Assembly: GCA_025449435.1 (NCBI GenBank)
Contig: JANWJO010000139.1
Location: 1 to 25,248 of the forward strand
From: Chloroflexota bacterium
Lineage (GTDB): Bacteria; Chloroflexota; UBA4733
Direction: 5' to 3'
Length of the DNA stretch: 25,248 nt
Part shown: piece after piece, positions 1 through 7,933 of the stretch
Position numbering within the stretch: position 1 is the stretch's first letter
Layout of the letters: the number at the start of each line of letters is the position of its first letter
Position numbers and translations under genes: made by a program
The notes under the pieces: generated by a model
What the model was told of the DNA's origin: nothing
The model's database searches: none
Seen by the model: the letters and a program-made list of their open reading frames with translations, nothing else

Positions 1-100
1 CCGCACCCCCCCGCCCCTGCCACCCGCTCCGGGTTACCGACCACCGAGCGGCCGTCGGCGACGCCCGTGCGCGCCCACTGACCGCACCATGGCGTGTTGA

Positions 101-973
101 CTAGCCTTCGCGCCGCGGGCCTTCCCAGCGCCGTGGCGGACGTCCGCGCGAGTCGTCGCGGTCAAAGCTGCGTGGGCGTGGACGGTCGCCGCCACGATCG
201 AACGGTCGATCACCGTAGCTTGGCCGGGATGGCCTGAACTCGGGGCGCCGGTCCTGAAAGTTGTTGCCGCCGCCGAAGGACGAGCCACCAGATTGGAACG
301 GACGCGCAGGTGGGCGCTCTGGGCTTCCTTCAAACCGGCGTTCAAAGCCTCCGCGCTCGGCTGGCGGCCGGTTGAAGCCGCCCTCACGTGGAGCATCGCG
401 CCAGGGCCGGTCGTCGCGTCGCGGAGCGAAACCACCCTCTGGCGCGGCGTCGCGCTGACGCGCCGGTGCAGAGAGCTCATTGAAGCGCTTTTCCAGGCGT
501 TCGAGGCGAGCGACGACTTCGCCAAGTCCGTCGCTTGCCGTGCGACGGAGGGCGGCGCCGAGCAACTCTTCTGCCAGTAGCTCTGTGGTCACGCCTTCGC
601 GCTCCGCACGTCGACGCAGGCGCCGGCGCAAATCAGCACTCAGCCGGAGGGTAACAGCCGACGCGCCTTCTGGCTCATCGATGACACTTGTTTCGGCCAG
701 ATACTCAACATCAAGGTCCTCGAGGTCCTCCTCCAGGTCCTCGTCTTCGTCCTCCATTTCGGCATCGTCAATCTGCTCGTCGCCGTCCTCGGCGAGCGAT
801 GCAGCGGCAACGTCAACCTCTTCGTCGAGGTCCTCAGCAATGGCGCTCACCGGAGGAGCGATGGCTACGACTGGGGCTGCTTCCTCTGGATTAGCAGCGG
901 TGCTGGCCTTGGATGCTCGGGCCTTGGATGCGCGCGCTGGGCGCTCGCTAGGCGTGTCGCCGGACTTAGGCAC
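101..973 (-). CDS. Acidic / ribbon-helix-helix-like / Arg-Gly-rich protein
   Basis: 290 residues with three visible parts. Residues 1-43 are basic then Ala/Pro-rich; 44-100 are extremely acidic (long runs of Glu and Asp). Residues 105-145 (SAVTLRLSADLRRRLRRRAE and following) look like a ribbon-helix-helix or CopG-like fold: a short strand followed by two helices. Residues 152-168 could form a short coiled coil. Residues 175-290 are low complexity, rich in Arg, Gly, Pro, Phe and Asp, with DRP, RGG and FDR patterns as in RNA- or DNA-binding disordered tails. The GTG start at 973 is chosen because AAAGGA lies 7 bases upstream. No catalytic motif is visible. I infer a nucleic-acid-binding protein with disordered arms, possibly a transcription regulator or RNA chaperone; no specific function is assigned. 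Upstream lies aroQ on the same strand, about 210 bases away. Confidence 0.75.
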   Translation of the reverse strand: MPKSGDTPSERPARASKARASKASTAANPEEAAPVVAIAPPVSAIAEDLDEEVDVAAASLAEDGDEQIDDAEMEDEDEDLEEDLEDLDVEYLAETSVIDEPEGASAVTLRLSADLRRRLRRRAEREGVTTELLAEELLGAALRRTASDGLGEVVARLERLEKRFNELSAPARQRDAAPEGGFAPRRDDRPWRDAPREGGFNRPPAERGGFERRFEGSPERPPARPFQSGGSSFGGGNNFQDRRPEFRPSRPSYGDRPFDRGGDRPRPRSFDRDDSRGRPPRRWEGPRREG

Positions 974-1185
974 GGTGAATTCCTTTTCTTTGCGTCAGTT
1001 GCCTGTAGCGTACCGTCGCTCATCGTAGGGCCACTCGTGGGCACTATGCGACAGGAGCGATGTTCTGTCCTTGGTGGGCAGATGTCCCGCGCAACGCTGG
1101 CGAGCCGTTGCTGCAGACACACGAACCCATGCCCAACAGGCAAGTCGAAGGAAAAGCATACCACCGTCCGAAAGCCGCGGCGACG

Positions 1186-1620
1186 CTAATCCTTGGCAAT
1201 CTCCACGATCGCGCGAAATGCTGCGGTGTAGCTACGCCAGCCTAGCCCTGCGACCGTGCCCTTGCACGCAGGCGCGATGATGGACTTGTGCCGCCACTCC
1301 TCGCGGGTGGCCAGATTCGATAGGTGCACCTCGATGACAGGAAATGGCATGGCCTTGATACAGTCGTGCAACGAAACACCATGCTGGGTCAGCCCACCCG
1401 GATTCAGGATGGCGCCCTGTGCATCGTCGATATGCTGGTGCAGAAAGTCGATGAGCGCACCCTCGTGGTTGGATTGAAGCGTAGTGACCGTCACACCGAG
1501 CTCGTCCGCGAGGGTGGCCAGGTGCTGGTCGATCTGTGGCAGCGTCACGGACCCATAAATGTGGGGTTCACGCCGGCCAAACAGGTTCAGGTTAGGGCCG
1601 TGCAACACGAGGATGTGCAT
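1186..1620 (-). CDS. aroQ: 3-dehydroquinate dehydratase, type II
   Basis: A 144-residue protein of normal length for the dodecameric type II enzyme, which dehydrates 3-dehydroquinate to 3-dehydroshikimate in the shikimate pathway. Family motifs are clear: LHGPNLNLFGRREPHIYG at the N-terminus with the catalytic Arg and Tyr (R17, Y22), QSNHEGALIDFLH, EVHLSN with the catalytic His, REEWRHKS, and VAGLGWRSYTAAF near the end. The usual NPGAYTHTS segment is NPGGLTQHG here, so the substrate-contacting His aligns with Gln and a His sits one place later. The ATG at 1620 is preferred over in-frame ATGs at 1644 and 1662: GGAAGG lies about 12 bases upstream, the mature family starts at this motif, and an extended -10 element at 1653-1658 would place the transcript start near 1646. 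It is divergent from the polyprenyl synthase gene. Confidence 0.93.
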   Translation of the reverse strand: MHILVLHGPNLNLFGRREPHIYGSVTLPQIDQHLATLADELGVTVTTLQSNHEGALIDFLHQHIDDAQGAILNPGGLTQHGVSLHDCIKAMPFPVIEVHLSNLATREEWRHKSIIAPACKGTVAGLGWRSYTAAFRAIVEIAKD

Positions 1621-1652
1621 GGGTAAGCTGTTCCTTCCATTCATCGCCGGCA

Positions 1653-1658
1653 AGTATA
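1653..1658 (-). promoter_or_regulatory. Extended -10 promoter element of aroQ
   Basis: On the minus strand the sequence reads TGCTATACT, an extended -10 (TGn plus TATACT, five of six consensus bases). It predicts a transcript start near 1646 and a leader of about 26 bases before the aroQ ATG at 1620. No convincing -35 box is present at 16-18 bases, which is common for extended -10 promoters. This is pattern matching only. Confidence 0.45.
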
Positions 1659-1747
1659 GCAAACGATTTCAAAACCGCTTTCGGTGGCGATTGGCGATAC
1701 CCTACACATCGTTGACAACAGCATGAGGCAGCGGATCGAGAGCCACC

Positions 1748-2848
1748 ATCGCAACCGAACCACGTTCTTCGTCAGAAGAGCATGCCAAGCAGTTTGAGCG
1801 CTTTCTGGTCCACCAGAAATCCGCTGTTGAAGCGCATCTTCGAACGTATCTTGCAGAGAAGCAATTAACGCACGCGCATCTGGCGCTGCTGGATGTCCAT
1901 GTTGTCGAAAAACTAGCGGCTTTTACGCTAGGCGGCGGCAAACGTATCCGGGCTGCCCTAGTCGCCATTGGTTTCCGCACCGTCATGCCCGAGCGCAAGT
2001 CGGTACGGCTGGTGTGTGCCCAAGCGGCAGTCGAACTCCTTCACGCTTTTCTGCTGGCGCACGATGACATCTTCGATCGTGATTTAGTGCGCCACGGCCA
2101 GCCATCGCTGCATCACCAGTTCAATCTGGATCTGGCTTGTGCGCTTTCAACTCCCGAGTTGCCCCACATCGCAAGCTCGCTTGCCACCATCGGTGGCGAC
2201 ATAGCCGGCATGTATGCCTTCGATTGTCTCATGCGCACCAACGTGCCTGCGGCACGCATCGTCAATGCCGCTCGGGTGCTTGCCGGCGTAGCGGCCGAGA
2301 CCGGGCTCGGTGAAGCGTTGGATATCCTTGCAACCGTACAGCCCGTCGCGGGAGAGGACACCGTGACACTCATTCAAACGTACAAGACAGCCAAATACTC
2401 GTTTGAGGGTCCATTGCACATCGGCGCCATCCTGGCTGGCGCCAGTACGGGGCAGCTGTCGGCGCTTGGCGCGATAGCCGTTCCATTGGGTATCGCCTTT
2501 CAAATTCAGGATGACATCTTGGGCGTTTTCGGTCGGCAGGATGTTACTGGTAAGCCGGTAGGAGCGGACATTCGGGAGGGAAAACGCACATTGCTCACGG
2601 AACACGCCTTGGCCGGCCAGTATGCCGCGATCGTCCGTCAGCACCTCGGCGATCCCAATGTGTCCGACGAGGGCGTCACTGCCGTACAGGAGGCGCTACG
2701 ACGGGGTGGCTCGCTCGACCACAGTCACCAGCGCATGCGGGCTTTGTTTGACGTTGCGCAAGCGTCGGTGGCGGAGTTGCCAGGCAGGGAGGAGTCAAAA
2801 CGGCTGTTGCTTGGCCTGATTGACACGCTGTCTAGGCGCGACACGTAG
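1748..2848 (+). CDS. Polyprenyl (GGPP-type) diphosphate synthase, atypical start
   Basis: Trans-isoprenyl diphosphate synthase, condensing isopentenyl diphosphate with allylic diphosphates. The open frame runs from 1727 (after TGA at 1724) to TAG at 2848. Motifs, numbered from 1748: LGGGKRIRAAL about 61-71, first Asp-rich motif DDIFD about 106-110, and second motif FQIQDDILG about 252-259 followed by GKPVGADIREGKRTLL, as in archaeal-type geranylgeranyl synthases. A Phe five residues before the first motif hints at a short product such as GGPP. The first in-frame ATG (1985) lies after the conserved GGGKRIR, so it cannot be the true start; no ATG, GTG or TTG occurs in frame between 1727 and 1985. 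I place the start provisionally at ATC 1748 (GAGAG five bases upstream); CTG at 1805 is the alternative. A frameshift from the ATG at 1723 is also possible. Confidence 0.85.
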   Translation: MATEPRSSSEEHAKQFERFLVHQKSAVEAHLRTYLAEKQLTHAHLALLDVHVVEKLAAFTLGGGKRIRAALVAIGFRTVMPERKSVRLVCAQAAVELLHAFLLAHDDIFDRDLVRHGQPSLHHQFNLDLACALSTPELPHIASSLATIGGDIAGMYAFDCLMRTNVPAARIVNAARVLAGVAAETGLGEALDILATVQPVAGEDTVTLIQTYKTAKYSFEGPLHIGAILAGASTGQLSALGAIAVPLGIAFQIQDDILGVFGRQDVTGKPVGADIREGKRTLLTEHALAGQYAAIVRQHLGDPNVSDEGVTAVQEALRRGGSLDHSHQRMRALFDVAQASVAELPGREESKRLLLGLIDTLSRRDT

Positions 2849-2958
2849 CGAGCAACCTGGGTCCAGCCGGACGATGGGTGGGCAAGCCAGTTACTGTCTG
2901 CTACCATTGGTCAAGCGCTCCCGCAGTCCAGGCAACCGTTGACAGTGGAATCGGTGTT

Positions 2959-3678
2959 ATGCGCATGAGTGTTCAACCGGTTGTTCTTGTGGTCGACGAT
3001 GAGCCTCGCTATGTCCGGCTCATTACCATCAATTTGGAGTCGTCTGGCTACTCGGTGGTTGCCGCTCGCGACGGATTGACTGCTGTTCAACTTGCGGCGC
3101 AACGGTCTCCATCGATTATATTGCTCGACGTCGGCTTGCCGGTGCTGGATGGCATCGAAGCCTGCCGCCGGATTCGCGAGTTTTCGGCAACCCCGATTAT
3201 TATGCTCACAGCCAAAGCCGGCGAAGCTGACAAAGTGCGCGGGTTGGATGCTGGCGCCGACGACTACCTCACCAAGCCGTTTGGGCCCGCCGAACTGCTT
3301 GCTCGTATGCGAGCGGTGTTGCGCCGCTCGTCCCTACCTGATGACCAACTCACGGAGCCCACCTTCACCAGCGGTACGTTATCCATCGATTACTCTCAGC
3401 ATCGAGTGACCATTGCCGGCAAGGAAATTAACCTGAGCCCGACGGAATACAAGCTCCTTATGAATTTGGCGCAAAATGCCGGCAAGGTCATGGTGACCGA
3501 AACACTCCTGCATCGCATTTGGGGACGGGAATACGGTGAGGAAACGCAGCACGTGCGGTTGTACGTGAGCCGGTTGCGCCAGAAGATTGAGGACGATCCG
3601 GAGCATCCCAAGTGGATCATCACCCGGCCCGGCGTCGGCTACATGTTCCAGCCGGCCACAGCCGAGGCCGCCTCATAG
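2959..3678 (+). CDS. OmpR/PhoB-family response regulator
   Basis: A 239-residue two-component response regulator. The receiver domain (about 6-122) has the acidic pair D13/D14, the phosphoacceptor D57 in LLDVGLP, T84 in IIMLTA and K106 in LTKPFG. The C-terminal winged helix (about 130-232) contains the typical LSPTEYKLLMNLAQNAGKV and VRLYVSRLRQKIE segments and ends in the wing motif RPGVGYMF. It should bind DNA as a dimer after phosphorylation. The ATG at 2959 is chosen because a GTGGA lies about nine bases upstream; ATG 2965 is equally compatible with the domain start, and the open frame back to 2878 adds no domain. No histidine kinase gene is next to it, so it is an orphan within this window. 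It lies downstream of the polyprenyl synthase on the same strand, about 110 bases away. Confidence 0.93.
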   Translation: MRMSVQPVVLVVDDEPRYVRLITINLESSGYSVVAARDGLTAVQLAAQRSPSIILLDVGLPVLDGIEACRRIREFSATPIIMLTAKAGEADKVRGLDAGADDYLTKPFGPAELLARMRAVLRRSSLPDDQLTEPTFTSGTLSIDYSQHRVTIAGKEINLSPTEYKLLMNLAQNAGKVMVTETLLHRIWGREYGEETQHVRLYVSRLRQKIEDDPEHPKWIITRPGVGYMFQPATAEAAS

Positions 3679-3694
3679 CTGAGCCTCCCGAAGG

Positions 3695-3700
3695 TATACT
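3695..3700 (+). promoter_or_regulatory. Possible -10 element upstream of the FmdB-type gene
   Basis: TATACT, five of six bases of the -10 consensus, lies 43 bases before the ATG at 3743, in the short gap after the response regulator stop. A matching -35 box is not evident, so this is a weak prediction. Confidence 0.3.
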
Positions 3701-3742
3701 CGACGGCTATACGGCCAGCGTGCAACAGGGAGGGTCACTCAG

Positions 3743-3982
3743 ATGCCATTGTTCGAATACGCGTGCCTGGACTGCGACGAGCGGTTCGAGGAGCTCCGGC
3801 CCGCGGGACGGGCCGACGCGGCAGTGCCCTGCACGTCGTGCGGCGGCAACCGCGTGAAGCGATTGTTGAGCGTGTTCGCTACGATAAGCAAAGGTGGCCT
3901 GTCGACCTCTGCTGGCGATGCGTATGCCGCGCCTCGTTCGGGCGGCTGCGCGTGTGGCGGGAACTGTTCCTGTAATAACTAG
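3743..3982 (+). CDS. FmdB-type small zinc-ribbon protein
   Basis: A 79-residue protein with the conserved opening MPLFEYACLDCDERFE and two CxxC knuckles (C10/C13 region in CLDC and CTSC near residues 30-33), the signature of the FmdB putative regulatory protein family. The rest is a short Gly/Ser linker with a second Cys cluster at the very end (CACGGNCSC), which many family members also have. The start is supported by AGGGAGGG ending eight bases upstream. The family is named after a formamidase-operon regulator in a methylotroph, but its molecular role is poorly known; here it is best read as a probable zinc-binding small protein. It converges with secA, with only nine bases between the two stops. 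Confidence 0.9.
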   Translation: MPLFEYACLDCDERFEELRPAGRADAAVPCTSCGGNRVKRLLSVFATISKGGLSTSAGDAYAAPRSGGCACGGNCSCNN

Positions 3983-3991
3983 GCCGAGCCC

Positions 3992-6727
3992 TTAGCGTTT
4001 GCGCGATCCGGAGCGCCGCGTTGTGTGCTTGACCGGACCGCCCACGCCACGCTGACGTTTGTCCGTTGCTTCACTCGCTGTGGCTGGCGCACGCGTGCGC
4101 GCCTGCATCGTATGCTGCCCGTTGGGCGCAGGCTGCCGCTGTACAGGTACACCGTGACAATTCTTGTACTTGCGTCCACTACCACACGGACACGGGTCAT
4201 CCGGCTGGACTTCGCCCGCGCCAGCCTCACCGACGCTCTCCGTGCCGGTGCTGGAAGCGCCTGCGTCGAATTCACTCTGGTTGGTCGTCAAATTGGCGGG
4301 CTGTTGTTGCGGCGGAGTGATCGTCACGTTCACGAACACCATGTGGGCGATTTGCGAGTTGATCGCCGACACCAGGCGCTCGAACTGCGTATGTGCTTCG
4401 CGCTTGTACTCGACAAGCGGATCTCTCTGCCCATACGCGCGCAATCCAATTCCTTCGCGCAGTTCATCCATGATGGTGAGGTGTTCGATCCAGAGCCGCG
4501 TGACCGTCCACAGCACGATTTGCCGCTCGACTTCACGCATCACTTCTGGACCAAGTCGCTCCTCGCGCCTGGTGTATTCGTCCAGTGCCGCCGTCTTGAG
4601 CAACTCGTGCACTTCGTCTCGGCTGTGCAGACGTAACTCGTCGGCAGTCAACGCTGCGGGCACTGGAAACACACCGCCGAGGTCTTTGAGCAGGCTGTCG
4701 GTGTCCCAATCCTCGGACATGGGGTCAGTAAGGGTACTATCGATGGCGTTATCAATATACTTCTCGACGAGTCCCAGCACATAGCTGCGCATCTCATCGC
4801 CGCGTAATATGCGGTCGCGATCCGCGTAGATGTACGAGCGGTGTTCGTTCATCACGTTGTCGTATTCGACCAGGTGTTTGCGCACGTCGAAGTTATAGCC
4901 CTCAACCTTGACCTGGGCACCTTCGATGGCTCTGGTCACGGTACCGTGCTCGATAGCTTCGTCTTCCGCCATATTGAGGAAGTTCATGATGCTGGCAATA
5001 CGCTCCGAGCCGAACCGGCGCATAAGGTCATCTTCTAGCGACACATAGAATCGTGAAGACCCTGGATCACCCTGCCGGCCACTACGGCCCCGCAACTGAT
5101 TGTCGATCCGGCGAGCTTCGTGCCGCTCGGTACCTATCACGTGCAAGCCGCCCGCCGCGGCAATTCCGGGCCCAAGCACGATGTCCGTGCCACGGCCGGC
5201 CATATTGGTGGCGATAGTTACCGCACCGTGCATGCCAGCATCAGCGATAATAGCGGCTTCTTGCTCGTGAAACTTGGCGTTGAGCACGCGATGTGGGACC
5301 TGGCGACTATCGAGCATGCTCGACAACTGTTCAGACTTCTCAATGGATACCGTGCCCACCAGCACCGGGCGTCCGATCTGGTGCATTTCCCAGATATCCT
5401 CGACCACAGCACGGACCTTGGCATCGTGCGTCTTGAACACCAAGTCTGGCAAGTCGGTACGTATCATCGGCCGGTGCGTCGGGACGCTTACTACCTCTAA
5501 CCCATAGATCTGGCCGAACTCCTCGGCTTCGGTCGCGGCGGTGCCTGTCATTCCGGCGAGCTTGGTATACATGCGGAAGAGGTTCTGGAGGGTGATGGTG
5601 GCCACGGTCAAGTTCTCACGCTGGATCGTTACGCCTTCCTTGGCCTCTACCGCCTGATGCAGGCCCTCGGACCAGCGCCTCCCTGCCATCATGCGGCCGG
5701 TGAACTCGTCGACGATAATGTCTTCGCCATTGCGTATTACGTAATCACGGTCACGTCGCTTGAGCACCTGCGCTTTGAGCGCAGCTTCCGCCATGCGCGC
5801 TTGCCAGAAGTTGCGTTCATCATACAAGTTGTCAATTTTAAGGGACTGCTCAATGCGGTCGATGCCGGAGTCAGCGAGCATGACGGCTTTCGTGCGCTCG
5901 TCCACGACGTAGTCCTCGTCGGGGCGCAGGGTCTTCATGACGCGTGCAAACTGGTAGTAGAGTTCGGTGGGCTCCTCAGCGGGTTGCGAAATGATGAGCG
6001 GCGTGCGTGCCTCGTCGATGAGAATGTTGTCCACCTCATCCACGATGGCGAAGGCGAGCGTTCGCTGTACCTTCGAGGTCGCGTTGGTGGCCAGGTTGTC
6101 GCGTAGGTAGTCAAACCCAAACTCACTCGTGACGCCATAGGTGATGTCGGCAGCATATGCCTCGGCACGGGTGACTGGCCGCCAATGGTTGAGCCGGTCG
6201 TCGACGTGCCCCGCAGGGTCCTCAAACGTTGGATCATACAGGCCAGAGAACTCTGAGAAGATGACGCTTACCGACACATCGAGTGCGTGGTAGATGGGGC
6301 CCATCCAACCGCCACCGATGCGCGCCAGATAATCGTTGGGGGTGACCAGGTGAGCACCGCGACCGGCGAGCGCGTTGAGATACAACGGCAATGCCGCGAC
6401 CTGCGTCTTGCCTTCGCCGGTGAGCATCTCAGCGATCTTGCCCTCGTGCAGCACCCGGCCGGCCACGATCTGGACGTCGTAGTGACGTTTGTTGAGTTTG
6501 CGTTTGGTGACTTCGCGGACAGCGGCAAACGCTTCAGGAAGCAAGTCGTCGAGTGTTTCGCCACCGCGCAGTCGGCGTTTGAAGTCAGCAGTCTTTGCAA
6601 ACAGCTCGTCGTCGGTCAGAGCCTGCATAGCAGGTTCGCAGGCATTGACCTTGTCGAGATAGGGTTGTAACCGCTTGAGTTGCCGTTGTGTGGGACTGCC
6701 GAAAATGCGGCTCAGGAATGGCGGCAT
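3992..6727 (-). CDS. secA: Preprotein translocase ATPase SecA
   Basis: The motor ATPase that pushes secretory proteins through SecYEG, 911 residues from the ATG at 6727, which has AAGGAT ten bases upstream. Nucleotide-binding domain 1 has MLTGEGKT (Walker A, 104-108) and FAIVDEVDNILIDEARTPL (Walker B, about 227-245). Domain 2 has NMAGRGTDIVLG and QLRGRSGRQGDPGSSRF. The C-terminal zinc motif CPCGSGRKYKNCHG (about 846-859) binds SecB or ribosomes in known SecAs. Oddities: NDYLARIGGGWMGP instead of the usual NDYLARRDAEWMGP; an insert around 156-190 (YDPTF to HWRPVTRAEAY) that I associate with Chloroflexota; TYGVTSEFGFDYLRD instead of TYGTNNEFGFDYLRD; and a 52-residue basic tail after the zinc motif. 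It is transcribed away from the deacetylase-like gene. Confidence 0.97.
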   Translation of the reverse strand: MPPFLSRIFGSPTQRQLKRLQPYLDKVNACEPAMQALTDDELFAKTADFKRRLRGGETLDDLLPEAFAAVREVTKRKLNKRHYDVQIVAGRVLHEGKIAEMLTGEGKTQVAALPLYLNALAGRGAHLVTPNDYLARIGGGWMGPIYHALDVSVSVIFSEFSGLYDPTFEDPAGHVDDRLNHWRPVTRAEAYAADITYGVTSEFGFDYLRDNLATNATSKVQRTLAFAIVDEVDNILIDEARTPLIISQPAEEPTELYYQFARVMKTLRPDEDYVVDERTKAVMLADSGIDRIEQSLKIDNLYDERNFWQARMAEAALKAQVLKRRDRDYVIRNGEDIIVDEFTGRMMAGRRWSEGLHQAVEAKEGVTIQRENLTVATITLQNLFRMYTKLAGMTGTAATEAEEFGQIYGLEVVSVPTHRPMIRTDLPDLVFKTHDAKVRAVVEDIWEMHQIGRPVLVGTVSIEKSEQLSSMLDSRQVPHRVLNAKFHEQEAAIIADAGMHGAVTIATNMAGRGTDIVLGPGIAAAGGLHVIGTERHEARRIDNQLRGRSGRQGDPGSSRFYVSLEDDLMRRFGSERIASIMNFLNMAEDEAIEHGTVTRAIEGAQVKVEGYNFDVRKHLVEYDNVMNEHRSYIYADRDRILRGDEMRSYVLGLVEKYIDNAIDSTLTDPMSEDWDTDSLLKDLGGVFPVPAALTADELRLHSRDEVHELLKTAALDEYTRREERLGPEVMREVERQIVLWTVTRLWIEHLTIMDELREGIGLRAYGQRDPLVEYKREAHTQFERLVSAINSQIAHMVFVNVTITPPQQQPANLTTNQSEFDAGASSTGTESVGEAGAGEVQPDDPCPCGSGRKYKNCHGVPVQRQPAPNGQHTMQARTRAPATASEATDKRQRGVGGPVKHTTRRSGSRKR

Positions 6728-6811
6728 CCGGCTCGTTATCCTTCTTGGTGTGGCGAGGAAGTGGTCGTGGCCATGACCGCGTCCAAGGGTTGGTAGCTGT
6801 GCATCAGGCAC

Positions 6812-6817
6812 ATCATA
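6812..6817 (-). promoter_or_regulatory. Extended -10 element, probable secA promoter
   Basis: The minus strand reads TGGTATGAT, an extended -10 (TGn plus TATGAT, five of six bases). It would start transcription near 6805, giving secA a leader of about 78 bases. It lies in the 167-base gap between divergent secA and the deacetylase-like gene. No clear -35 is seen. Confidence 0.4.
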
Positions 6818-6894
6818 CCAGCAGCGTCGGTTTGAGCCTTCTGATGGCAGCCAGCCTGTGCTTGTGGAAGCGCACTGGGACGAAATGAGGTAGC

Positions 6895-7929
6895 GTGGCG
6901 CACCTGTACTACCACCCGGACTTCACGGGACACGACACGCACGGGTTGCCAGAGAACGCCTTCCGGATGCAGGCCATCACCGCACTCTTGAACAGCCGCG
7001 GCTTACCGGCCACCTGGCAATGGGCCACGCCAGCCGCTGCCACCCTTCAGCAGCTCGAAGCCGTCCATGCCCCGTCGATGCTTCGCCAGTTGCGTCGCAT
7101 CTGTGCCAGTGGCGGCGGGGTAGTCGATATGGCACCCACCATCGTCAGTAGAGATAGCTTCGATGTGGCGCAGCTCGCCGCTGGTGCGGCGATCGCCGCG
7201 GCGACTGATGCAATCGCAGGTGAACCTGCGTTCGCACTGGTGCGTCCGCCAGGGCACCATGCCACCGCCAGCCATCCTATGGGTTTTTGCCTGTTCAATA
7301 ACGTTGCCATCGCTGCCCGTTTCCTGCTGCAGCAACAGCTTGTGAAGCGAGTGCTCATCGTGGACTTCGATGTCCACCACGGCAACGGCACGCAGGACAT
7401 TTTCTATGGTGACCCGTCGGTGCTATTCGTCTCGATTCACCAGGCCGGCATCTATCCAGGAAGCGGGCAGGCTTGGGAAACGGGTGCCGGTCGTGGCGTT
7501 GGCACCACAATCAACATACCGGTACAGAGTGGTGCTGGCGATCAAACGCTGGAGGCCGCCCTCAGACAGGTGGTACGTCCACTCGCCGAGCGCTTTCAGC
7601 CCGAGGTCGTGCTGCTGTCCTGTGGCTACGATGCTCACTGGTCCGAGCGGCAGGTAGCTGGTGCCGGTCTGCGCTGTTCGGTAGCCGGTTTTGCCAGCGC
7701 AGTGTCAATCCTGCATGAGCTAGCGAAGGATATATGTATGGGCTGCATCATAGGGGTGCTGGAAGGTGGGTACGAGCATCAAGCGCTGGCCTGGGGCGTG
7801 TACACCTCGCTGGAAGCCTTGAGTGGCCACCATTCGACGGCTGATCCGTTGGGCGGTCCTCCGGCTGCGGAGACCGTTGACTACCAAGCCATCGACATAG
7901 CCAAAACGGTTCACGGCTTAGATATATAG
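6895..7929 (+). CDS. Histone deacetylase / acetylpolyamine amidohydrolase family protein
   Basis: A 344-residue zinc-dependent deacetylase of the HDAC/AcuC/acetylpolyamine aminohydrolase superfamily, expected to remove acetyl groups from lysine or polyamines. The active-site motifs are complete: RPPGHHA (H121 and H122, the charge-relay pair), FDVHHGNGTQDIFY (zinc ligands D159 and H161), SIHQAGIYPGSG, CGYDAHW (third zinc ligand D246) and LEGGYEHQA (Y293, transition-state Tyr). The sequence resembles bacterial class II enzymes; the true substrate cannot be told from sequence. The GTG start at 6895 has GAGG only four bases upstream, slightly short but the best option before the conserved YYHPDF opening. 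It converges with the SMP-30-like gene, with four bases between stops. Confidence 0.93.
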   Translation: MAHLYYHPDFTGHDTHGLPENAFRMQAITALLNSRGLPATWQWATPAAATLQQLEAVHAPSMLRQLRRICASGGGVVDMAPTIVSRDSFDVAQLAAGAAIAAATDAIAGEPAFALVRPPGHHATASHPMGFCLFNNVAIAARFLLQQQLVKRVLIVDFDVHHGNGTQDIFYGDPSVLFVSIHQAGIYPGSGQAWETGAGRGVGTTINIPVQSGAGDQTLEAALRQVVRPLAERFQPEVVLLSCGYDAHWSERQVAGAGLRCSVAGFASAVSILHELAKDICMGCIIGVLEGGYEHQALAWGVYTSLEALSGHHSTADPLGGPPAAETVDYQAIDIAKTVHGLDI

Positions 7930-7933
7930 GTTG

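Noticed and set aside
480..1028. Ser/Arg-rich plus-strand open frame opposite the acidic protein gene.
   Set aside because: It is the antisense of Glu/Asp codons, which gives Ser/Arg runs; the minus-strand gene has a ribosome-binding site and domain logic.
974..1185. Possible structured RNA or tRNA upstream of the acidic protein gene.
   Set aside because: Only short imperfect stems; no cloverleaf, T-loop or riboswitch core.
2939..2944. TTGACA just upstream of the response regulator.
   Set aside because: A -10 at 17 bases would fall on the start codon itself (CGCATG), which is not a match.
4025..4784. Long open frames opposite the secA 3' half.
   Set aside because: They mirror secA codon structure in GC-rich DNA, have low-complexity translations and no family motifs.
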